NCBI RefSeq assembly: GCF_001675045.1
Contig: NZ_LYPA01000050.1
Coordinates: forward strand, 1 to 64,000
Direction: 5' to 3'
Length of the DNA stretch: 64,000 nt
From: Paenibacillus oryzae
GTDB taxonomy: Bacteria; Bacillota; Bacilli; Paenibacillales; Paenibacillaceae
Under the pieces are notes generated by a model. The model did no database searches and was not told the origin of the DNA. It saw only the letters and a program-made list of their open reading frames with translations. The translations under genes and the position numbers were made by a program. This document shows, one piece after another, positions 55,519 through 62,468 of this stretch (position 1 is its first letter; each line of letters begins with the position of its first letter).

Positions 55519-56829
55519 TCACTTCTGTTGTTGTTGATTTGTCAGAAGGATTTGTTCAAGTTCAGCTTGTGTCATACTCAATGCTTCATCTACCTCAATA
55601 TCGCCATCTAAAGCCTTCAGATAACCTTCTACCCTTATCTGATGCATCTTCCAGGGGAGATCATCCGGTATTTCCCAAAATCGGATAATCGGTTGGGGTT
55701 TATATGAAAGCTTGTAGAATGTCTCAATTACATCTCCTGTTTGCCCGCCACTTGGCTTCCACGACGGCAATTGCATTGCAACTTGCTTTATTGAAGCCTG
55801 ACTAAGCTCGCTCACCAATCTCCATGCTGCTTCCGGGTTTTTGGCACTTGCGTTAACAGAGTAAATATACATGGGCGAAAGTGTGCCCTCCATTCGATTG
55901 TTGGGATCAACTGGCTGTGTCACTAGTCCCCATCGAATGCCAGTATTGGATTGAAGCAACGTTTTTACGGTATCGTAATTCACTGGCATTATCGCAATAT
56001 TTCCTTCCAAGAACAACTCTACCGTACTTTTAGCAGCGGCTTTACCACCAGAATCGTTATCTCCATCCGTATGAATGATGCCGGAATGGTATGCATTCAG
56101 AGACATCTCGTATAGGTTATGCCAGGAATCCGTGTTGGTCGTAATAAGCTTTTTTTCCCAGTTTACATATTTCACATTTAAAGTATCTGCCATTTGATCA
56201 ACCAATGCCAGCGGATCTGTATTTCTTCCCATAAAGTAACCATATACCGGATTATCAACAGTGTGATGTCCAGCAAACTGCTCCGCAGTAGTTAATATTT
56301 CTTCCCAGCTCATATAATCTTCCAGAATGGGAATATCGTATTTTTCAAATAAGTCATAGTTATATATAAGTGCTTCGCTCTGAAAATATGGAGCCAATCC
56401 ATTAAGCAAGCCGTCACCGTTCTGAATAATCCAATCACGTACACCGGAATAAAGGTCATTGATCGGATAATTGCTCTGTTGGATGTATACATTTAGATCA
56501 GCTAATTTGTTCTGGCTAGAAAGCACGCCGAACGAAAAACGGTCAGTTATCACCACATCAGGCTGCTCACTCATAAATATCTCTTCTATTCTTTTGTACT
56601 TATCTAAAGGGTCACTGACCCTTTCGTTCAAATCAATAAATTCGACAGAAACTTCAGAGTTATTTTCCATAAAACTTCTCAATCCTATATGTTCAATTGT
56701 AACCCGATCATACATGGACAATATCTTCAAGGAAACGTTAGATTCGGTTTTCTTTCCAGTGAAACAACCGGATAAAAGCAATACAGAAATCATAAGGACA
56801 AGTGCGTTTCCTATTATTTTTTTGTACAT
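55519..56829 (-). CDS. orphan solute-binding lipoprotein 2 of the peptide cluster
   Basis: About 436 aa. The signal peptide ends LLLSGC (Cys at about residue 22). It has the SBP_bac_1 fold (PDVVITDRFSFGVLSSQNK, GSEALIYNYDLFEKYDIP-like, NPEAAWRLVSELSQ). The start at 56829 has GAGGGAG six bases upstream, and lies one base past the stop of the previous gene, so the two are coupled. There is no permease in the cluster. Its ligand is unknown. Confidence 0.82.
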   Translation of the reverse strand: MYKKIIGNALVLMISVLLLSGCFTGKKTESNVSLKILSMYDRVTIEHIGLRSFMENNSEVSVEFIDLNERVSDPLDKYKRIEEIFMSEQPDVVITDRFSFGVLSSQNKLADLNVYIQQSNYPINDLYSGVRDWIIQNGDGLLNGLAPYFQSEALIYNYDLFEKYDIPILEDYMSWEEILTTAEQFAGHHTVDNPVYGYFMGRNTDPLALVDQMADTLNVKYVNWEKKLITTNTDSWHNLYEMSLNAYHSGIIHTDGDNDSGGKAAAKSTVELFLEGNIAIMPVNYDTVKTLLQSNTGIRWGLVTQPVDPNNRMEGTLSPMYIYSVNASAKNPEAAWRLVSELSQASIKQVAMQLPSWKPSGGQTGDVIETFYKLSYKPQPIIRFWEIPDDLPWKMHQIRVEGYLKALDGDIEVDEALSMTQAELEQILLTNQQQQK

Positions 56830-56830
56830 A

Positions 56831-58219
56831 TTATTCTCCCTCAAACAATTCGGCAGAAATGGATTCGAGCTTGACTTGAAGCTGTTCCAAAGCCTCTTCA
56901 ACTGACAAGGATTCTTTCAGCACCTCTTCTATTAGCGAGAGGCTGCTCTCATAAATTGCAAGTGAAAGCACATCTGGTAGCGGTGATGCATCAAAATAGC
57001 TTTCCTGTGAAGAAGGCTGATTATAGAAAGGGGCTAGCGATCTGTTCAAATGCTGCTCTAACAAATCCATATGCATTGGAAAATTGGAGAACAACTGATT
57101 CGCGTCACCCGGCTTTGCAAGCAAAAAACGCTGGGTTTGTTCTGCACTCGATAAATAAGAGATCAGCTCCCAGGCTGCATCTTTATGCTCAGAGGACGGA
57201 TTAATTAGCAGGGCTTCCGCTAATTGGGTAAACACCTGGTACGTACCGGGCTGGGGAGCAATTCCCCATTCAAAATCCAGTTCCTCTCTCTGAAGATAAA
57301 ACAGCAATTCTGAATTGCCAAGCACAAAGGCCGCTCGCCCATCCGTAAAAGGTTTAAACCTGTGAACATCGTCCATACGCAAACTTTGCTCGTCATCCAA
57401 TTGTTCTATAAACGGTTTAATATCTTCTGAAGAGCTGATTAACTTTTGATTAAACGCAGCAATAAACGTTTGCCATAATTTTTGCCAACTACTACTGTTA
57501 ACGTATACATCCCCGTTATCTTTATTAATTGCTTGAAGATTCTCCGCTAGCGCCGCTATTCTTATAAGCGAAAACAGCTTATTTGCATCCGACTCATCCT
57601 CGCCGGTCTCAAGAAGACGGATAATAGCATTTCCTTGTCCATCCTCAGGGGGTACTATGGCCGCCAGCTGAAATAATTGCTCCCAAGATAATGGGGATGC
57701 ATCGCTTAGTTCTATTTCAAATTGATCAAGCATAGAGCGATTGTAAAAAAGCGCCTCTGTCGAAAAGCGATTAGGAATCGCATAAATTTCATTGCTGCCT
57801 TCTTTTGTAATCCTCTGTTTCAATACATCAGGAATGACCGAGGCATCAAACCCCGACTTCTGTATATAAACATCCAAAGGAGCAAGCAATCCTTGATCAA
57901 TGAGCGGACTAAGCGCTCCGCTCCAATTTACAACATCAGGTTGAAAACTGGAATATAAATTTTCAAGATTTTCACTTGGCCCCCCATCGCGAGGAATCAA
58001 TTCATAAGGTACAAATTCGATCGTAATATCATAGTTCTCCGTACGTATGCTATTTCCGTATTGAGCTTCAAAAAACACAGGCATAACGCCAGCAATTTTT
58101 AGCGTGATAGCCTGGGTCTCTGGAGCAGATTCTTGACAACCAAATAGAAAAGCTCCAAATCCAACGATCACAAAGGATTTAAGTGCTCTTGAAAAAAATC
58201 GAGGATGAACCGTCATCAT
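56831..58219 (-). CDS. orphan solute-binding lipoprotein 1 of the peptide cluster
   Basis: About 462 aa. Signal peptide with lipobox FLFGC at about residue 27. SBP_bac_1-type fold (PDVVNWSGALSPLIDQG, TEALFYNRSMLDQFEI, AAWELISYLSSAEQTQ). It is related to the following protein. I choose the ATG at 58219 (or 58216) because of AGGGGGG just upstream; the longer frame start is unlikely. It starts about 20 bases after the second thioredoxin gene stop. Its placement inside the peptide operon without a permease is unusual. Confidence 0.82.
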   Translation of the reverse strand: MMTVHPRFFSRALKSFVIVGFGAFLFGCQESAPETQAITLKIAGVMPVFFEAQYGNSIRTENYDITIEFVPYELIPRDGGPSENLENLYSSFQPDVVNWSGALSPLIDQGLLAPLDVYIQKSGFDASVIPDVLKQRITKEGSNEIYAIPNRFSTEALFYNRSMLDQFEIELSDASPLSWEQLFQLAAIVPPEDGQGNAIIRLLETGEDESDANKLFSLIRIAALAENLQAINKDNGDVYVNSSSWQKLWQTFIAAFNQKLISSSEDIKPFIEQLDDEQSLRMDDVHRFKPFTDGRAAFVLGNSELLFYLQREELDFEWGIAPQPGTYQVFTQLAEALLINPSSEHKDAAWELISYLSSAEQTQRFLLAKPGDANQLFSNFPMHMDLLEQHLNRSLAPFYNQPSSQESYFDASPLPDVLSLAIYESSLSLIEEVLKESLSVEEALEQLQVKLESISAELFEGE

Positions 58220-58238
58220 TTCCCCCCCTGGTGATGTT

Positions 58239-58700
58239 TTAATAACTATTATTAGCAAGTGCCTCCAATTCCTTAAGTGTATCAAACGAGTTCTGAATAA
58301 TAACATTAGATTCGGAAGACAACAGGTATGCATACGGTGTAGCAGGTATACGAAATTTCAACTCTAATACGCCCTTTTCAACTGTTACTATTGGTACATC
58401 TAAATTGTAGTATCTTCTAATCTCCACTATTTCTTTTTCAGCACCTTCAATGATTAACAAAAAACTCATGTTGACATCCATACTAATATCTTTAATTTGT
58501 TCTAGCAAATCCAAACATATGGAGCAATATGTTGTAAGTAATACTACAAGTGACAATTTATCTTTGATAGTATTCTTTCCTAACTCTCCAAATTCCTCCA
58601 ACAGCATTAAAAAATTTTCTTGTATGGGGCCAGTTTTTTTGTTTTTATTGAATATCTCAAAAATTTTTTTCCTAGTTAACTCCAATGAACTCTGGTTCAT
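58239..58700 (-). CDS. thioredoxin-like protein 2 (CSIC)
   Basis: About 153 aa with a thioredoxin-like core: KLSLVVLLTTYCSICLDLLEQI carries the CSIC active-site motif, and KFRIPATPYAYLL the cis-proline. There is no signal peptide or membrane helix, so it is probably cytoplasmic or peripheral. It looks like a paralogue of the CSAC protein at 60435. The ATG at 58700 has GGAGG ten bases upstream and overlaps the ABC exporter stop by 29 nt. Confidence 0.75.
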   Translation of the reverse strand: MNQSSLELTRKKIFEIFNKNKKTGPIQENFLMLLEEFGELGKNTIKDKLSLVVLLTTYCSICLDLLEQIKDISMDVNMSFLLIIEGAEKEIVEIRRYYNLDVPIVTVEKGVLELKFRIPATPYAYLLSSESNVIIQNSFDTLKELEALANNSY

Positions 58701-60438
58701 TTTGCTGAGACCTCCACATTTTCGAATACTTTCCATTTTGTTTGATGAGTTGATCATGGGATCCCGTTTCAATCACTTTTCCCTCATGCAGTACAATAAT
58801 GTGATCCGATTTGGATGAGTTTAATAAATTATGAGTAATAAGCAGCGTCATTTTATTTTGTCGATTTTTTATAATATCATGAATCAATGCAGTTTCAGTT
58901 TCGGGGTCTAATTCAGAAGTCGCCTCATCAAGAATTAATATATTCGAGTTTTTATATAATGCTCTTGCAATAGCTATTCGTTGCCATTGGCCGCCTGATA
59001 ATTGTCTTGCATTAAGATATTCGTTTCCTAAAACCCAGTTATAATCTAATTGGTTAGGCAATAAATAAGGGTATTGCTCCATCAACTTCGCGACATTGCT
59101 CTTTTCATGAATGGATATTTCAGACATCGCTATATTTTCATAGGCTGTTAACGGATAACGGATATATTCCTGATTCACAATTGAAATCTCTTTAAACAAC
59201 TGCAATCGATTGATTTCGTTAATGTCGATCCCGTTTATATAAAGCATTCCATTAGAAATTTCATGAAAACCAAAAAGTATTTTTGATAGAGTAGATTTCC
59301 CCGAACCATTTTCACCTACCAGCGCGACAGTTCCCTTGCTTGCCAATGCTAATGAAATCTGTTCAATCGCTGCGTTTTGACTGCCCGGATAAGCAAACGA
59401 AAGCTGGTTGCAAGAAATACAATTTACACTGTCGATAGTTATTTTTTTTGAAATTAGTTCATGATCAGGTAAATATTTTTTTTGAAACTCTTGAAAACGA
59501 TTACGAAATATACCTATTTCCTTAAATGCGTTTATTTGGCTCCAAAAAGATCTTAAACTGACATCAAGTGAAATTGCCGTTGCATTTATAACTATATAGT
59601 CGCCTAAAGTAATCCGTTGATTTGAAAACAATATCAAAAGGACTACTTGAATGACAAGATAACTTAATGGAGTAATAGCCTCTATGGGCAAACTGAATTT
59701 TATTTCCTTCAGTACAAAAGAAATCCTCTTTTTAATGTTTGCATGAGTTACTTTTATCCACTTACCTATTAACATTTCTCTTGCCTCATAAACAATTAGT
59801 TCTTTTTGTACATAGGGATGTGTTAATAATCCTGACAGGTTGGAGCTCTCCATTGCTATTTGTGAAGCTTCTTGATGATAGCGATGTTCCCTTTGCACCT
59901 TTTTTATTCCATACCAGGCAGTGGGAAGAGACACTATTAACAAAAAGACAGTAATAATCCATGTATATTGAAATATTAAATAGATATACATAGAAATGAG
60001 AACCGCATTATGCAATAAATTTAAAACTGAATTAATAACCTGTCCTACATTCCCCATGCTCCCCTGGAGTATATTAAGATCCTGCCTGTACGTCGGGGAC
60101 TCTAAAGCCGTTATAGTTAAAGGCTGCAATTTTTCGATTAAAAATTTGTTTATTAAATACGCTACGTCAAGTGCTAGCTTCTCTTGGAAAAAGGACTGGG
60201 ATTTATTGAGAATTAATTCCGTGGCCTGCAAACTAAATAAAATAAAACTGTACATAACGAGTATATGTATAGAACTTGATTCATTTAAAAAATCAAAAAA
60301 AATTTTCGTATATCTGAATTTAAAAAAATTCAATAGGGGGAATATTGCCAGCATAACTAACAATATTACTGTCGTTTTTTTATTCCCTCCAAAAAGAAGC
60401 TTCACCCAATAACGTATTCCGTATTTATCCTGTATCAT
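58672..60438 (-). CDS. ABC exporter (fused permease-ATPase), no peptidase domain
   Basis: A 588-aa half-transporter. Residues about 20-320 hold six helices of the exporter type. The ATPase domain has Walker A GENGSGKSTLSK (about 375), the signature LSGGQWQRIAIARAL and Walker B ILILDEATSELDPETE. No N-terminal C39 peptidase domain is present, unlike bacteriocin exporters that cut double-glycine leaders. The start overlaps the CSAC protein stop (ATGA). It is the probable exporter of the 62-aa peptide. Confidence 0.9.
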   Translation of the reverse strand: MIQDKYGIRYWVKLLFGGNKKTTVILLVMLAIFPLLNFFKFRYTKIFFDFLNESSSIHILVMYSFILFSLQATELILNKSQSFFQEKLALDVAYLINKFLIEKLQPLTITALESPTYRQDLNILQGSMGNVGQVINSVLNLLHNAVLISMYIYLIFQYTWIITVFLLIVSLPTAWYGIKKVQREHRYHQEASQIAMESSNLSGLLTHPYVQKELIVYEAREMLIGKWIKVTHANIKKRISFVLKEIKFSLPIEAITPLSYLVIQVVLLILFSNQRITLGDYIVINATAISLDVSLRSFWSQINAFKEIGIFRNRFQEFQKKYLPDHELISKKITIDSVNCISCNQLSFAYPGSQNAAIEQISLALASKGTVALVGENGSGKSTLSKILFGFHEISNGMLYINGIDINEINRLQLFKEISIVNQEYIRYPLTAYENIAMSEISIHEKSNVAKLMEQYPYLLPNQLDYNWVLGNEYLNARQLSGGQWQRIAIARALYKNSNILILDEATSELDPETETALIHDIIKNRQNKMTLLITHNLLNSSKSDHIIVLHEGKVIETGSHDQLIKQNGKYSKMWRSQQNEPEFIGVN

Positions 60439-60872
60439 TCTGTTATTCCAGATAAGAAATCATCCATTTTTTCCATTGCTGTCTGATTAAAGGGAGCGCT
60501 CCACTGAACTTTATTTTCCCGATCTATAAGCAAAATCCACGGAACACCAGGAACTGAAAAATGATCAATTAAAAACTGCCTTTTTTGGCGCAAAAACAAT
60601 AATTCCTCAGAGATGACACTTTTTAGTTCCACATAATCTTCTAGTTCACATTCTATCAATACGATTAAGTTTGTAAAATCAACTCGGCTAACAACAGAAT
60701 CCAGCACAGAATAACAAGCCGAACAACTCGTACTTAGAATAATAATGGCTATCCCCGTTCTATTTAAATCCTTTAAAGAGAGCTTTTTTTGATCATCAAA
60801 AAAACAATCAGAAATGTAATCAAATCTCTTTAACGGAGTTATTGTTTTCATAAAAGGAGATGTATTAATCAC
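60435..60872 (-). CDS. thioredoxin-like protein 1 (CSAC)
   Basis: A 145-aa protein with a TlpA/MauD-like thioredoxin core: IAIIILSTSCSACYSVLDSV holds the CSAC motif and SVPGVPWILLID the cis-proline. There is no signal peptide. The GTG start has AGAGAGG upstream. It directly follows the peptide gene and is coupled to the exporter, so a role in setting the peptide's cysteine state is likely. Confidence 0.8.
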   Translation of the reverse strand: MINTSPFMKTITPLKRFDYISDCFFDDQKKLSLKDLNRTGIAIIILSTSCSACYSVLDSVVSRVDFTNLIVLIECELEDYVELKSVISEELLFLRQKRQFLIDHFSVPGVPWILLIDRENKVQWSAPFNQTAMEKMDDFLSGITE

Positions 60873-60902
60873 CCTATCATCACCTCTCTACCAGTTAAAA
60901 TA

Positions 60903-60929
60903 GAGGAATGTTTGAAACAAACATTCCTC
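60903..60929 (-). terminator. perfect 12-bp stem between the peptide and thiol genes
   Basis: GAGGAATGTTTG pairs with CAAACATTCCTC around a 3-base loop, followed by TATTTTAACT on the minus strand. This is a likely partial terminator that keeps peptide mRNA in excess. Confidence 0.75.
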
Positions 60930-60937
60930 ACCTTGAA

Positions 60938-61126
60938 TTAATGTGAACAACAATTTCCATCTACATCCCACGAGTCAGTATGAGTCTCAACCCTTCCATC
61001 TTTCATGCAAGAGTATTCTGCATAATTCCGTTTCTTATAAATTGGTTGCGTTGTGCTGCAAGCAGTCCAGCCACAATATTGTCCATAAGTCACGTTTAAT
61101 TGAACATAACCAGTTGGGCAAGCCAT
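60938..61126 (-). CDS. 62-aa six-cysteine peptide, probable exported product of the cluster
   Basis: A 62-aa product with six cysteines at 3, 18, 23, 40, 59 and 60, which could form three disulfides. It begins MACPTGYVQLNVTYGQYCGW and ends NCCSH. It is rich in Tyr and Thr, has three Trp/His-type aromatic blocks, and has no hydrophobic signal peptide and no double-glycine leader. GAGGAGGAG six bases before the ATG gives a very strong ribosome site. The hairpin that follows, and the thiol and exporter genes downstream, are the hallmarks of a precursor or secreted peptide. I do not recognise a known family. Confidence 0.75.
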   Translation of the reverse strand: MACPTGYVQLNVTYGQYCGWTACSTTQPIYKKRNYAEYSCMKDGRVETHTDSWDVDGNCCSH

Positions 61127-61158
61127 ATGTTTCTCCTCCTCTCACAAGAAAATTTAAT

Positions 61159-61174
61159 TGTGATTTCCATCACA
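61159..61174. promoter_or_regulatory. TGTGA-N6-TCACA palindrome upstream of the peptide gene
   Basis: TGTGATTTCCATCACA has the exact half-sites and spacing of Crp/Fnr-family boxes. It lies about 33 bases upstream of the peptide start and just downstream of a possible -10 (TATACT on the minus strand, 61180-61185). It is between -10 and RBS, so it would favour repression. Confidence 0.55.
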
Positions 61175-61200
61175 CTTAAAGTATACCAAACTCTTCCTTA

Positions 61201-61450
61201 AATAATATAACCCATATGAGGTATTTTTTTGATTATTAATAAGAATTCTTTTGTTTATTTATTTAACTAAATAAACCATATTTTAAACAAATATAAATTT
61301 ATAACTGTAATACTCCATCCCATGGCGAGTTTGTGTGATTCTACAAACAATAGAAATGGCTCATCCTTGATATTTGTTTCGTTTGTACGATAAAGGAACC
61401 TTTTACCACTTTGTACGATAAACATACACCCCTTTACACTAAAATCTGCA
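61201..61450. other. A+T-rich intergenic region upstream of the peptide
   Basis: No gene is seen. A direct repeat TTTGTACGATAAA occurs at 61382-61394 and 61410-61422 (28 bp apart), possibly a regulator site. No convincing -35 for the peptide gene is found. Confidence 0.5.
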
Positions 61451-61451
61451 C

Positions 61452-61493
61452 AAAAAAAGTTAGGGTAAACGAATAGTTTACCTCTAACTTTTT
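61452..61493 (-). terminator. terminator after the ABC ATPase gene
   Basis: AAAAAGTTAG..GTAAAC pairs with GTTTAC..CTAACTTTTT around GAATA. It follows the ATPase stop at 61578 by about 85 bp. Confidence 0.75.
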
Positions 61494-61577
61494 AAGAGAA
61501 AATACCGGCAGAAGCCCTATCCGATTCTGCTTGAGATTTTGCTTAAGAATCTGCTTGATAGAAATAGCCTTACTAAT

Positions 61578-62465
61578 CTATGCCGAGTCCTTATCGGGAG
61601 GATACAGCACGATTTTGCCGTCCTCAACCTCCACCCGCACCTTGTTGCTGCGATGAAAGCCGCCGTCCTCCAAATAACCGGCGGGTATTTGCAGACGGCC
61701 CGCCTTGTCGAGGACCGCATATTCAACGTGGCTGTCCTCTTGCTGCTCGGCAGCTACCTCCAGACCGTCTTGCTCTCCGCTTCCTTGACCCTTGCGGAGT
61801 ATTTCCGCTGAGGTTTTGCCGTCGCGTATTTGAACAACGCGGTCCACCTTGCGCGCCAGCAACGGGTCATGCGTGACGATAACAATCGTAATCCCCGTTG
61901 TCCGGTTCAGCTCCCGGAACAGGTCCAGCACCTGCTCCGAGGTTCTGGAATCCAGCGAGCCGGTTGGTTCATCCGCCAGCAGAAGACGAGGCCGGTTGGA
62001 CAGCGCAATGGCGATTGCCACACGCTGCTGCTCGCCGCCGGACAGCTCGCTGAGCCGATTTTTCATTTTGCCGCCAAGGCCAACCGCCTCCAGCAGCTCC
62101 CTTGCTCTCTCCCGACGCCGCTTACCATGCAGCAGCATAGGCAGCTCGACATTTTCCATCGCGGTCAAATACGGGATCAGGTTGCGGGCATTGTTTTGCC
62201 AGACAAAGCCGACCAGCTCTCGCTTGTAGGCGACAAGCTCTCGTTCCCGAAAGGTCAGCAAATCCCGCCCGCCCACTCTCAGCTTGCCGGCAGAGGGCTT
62301 ATCCAGGCCGCCCAGCATATTGAGCAGGGTGGATTTGCCGCTGCCGGAATTTCCGATGATGGCCATCAGCTCGCCATCCTCCACGGTCAAGTCCAGCCCC
62401 TGCAAGGCAACCACTTCCAGGTCTGCCGTCTTGTAAATTTTCACAAGCCCTTCGCAATGAATCAT
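61578..62465 (-). CDS. MacB/LolD-type ABC ATPase with an AbrB-like C-terminal domain
   Basis: A 295-aa ATPase. Walker A GNSGSGKSTLLN (about 38-49), signature LSGGEQQRVAIAIAL (about 140) and Walker B LLLADEPTGSLD (about 164). The last 50 residues (YAVLDKAGRLQIPAGYLE, VRVEVEDGKIVLYPP) look like an AbrB/SpoVT swapped-hairpin domain. It ends three bases from the permease gene upstream and belongs with it as an efflux or surface-lipid type pump. Confidence 0.85.
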   Translation of the reverse strand: MIHCEGLVKIYKTADLEVVALQGLDLTVEDGELMAIIGNSGSGKSTLLNMLGGLDKPSAGKLRVGGRDLLTFRERELVAYKRELVGFVWQNNARNLIPYLTAMENVELPMLLHGKRRRERARELLEAVGLGGKMKNRLSELSGGEQQRVAIAIALSNRPRLLLADEPTGSLDSRTSEQVLDLFRELNRTTGITIVIVTHDPLLARKVDRVVQIRDGKTSAEILRKGQGSGEQDGLEVAAEQQEDSHVEYAVLDKAGRLQIPAGYLEDGGFHRSNKVRVEVEDGKIVLYPPDKDSA

Positions 62466-62468
62466 AGT

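Noticed and set aside
60938..61126. lanthipeptide, lasso peptide or glycocin precursor
   Set aside because: No LanM/LanB-C, lasso cyclase, radical-SAM or glycosyltransferase gene is nearby and the exporter lacks a C39 peptidase domain.
61322..61393. 23-codon + strand ORF upstream of the peptide gene
   Set aside because: No ribosome site and no cysteine pattern like the peptide; not supported as a second precursor.
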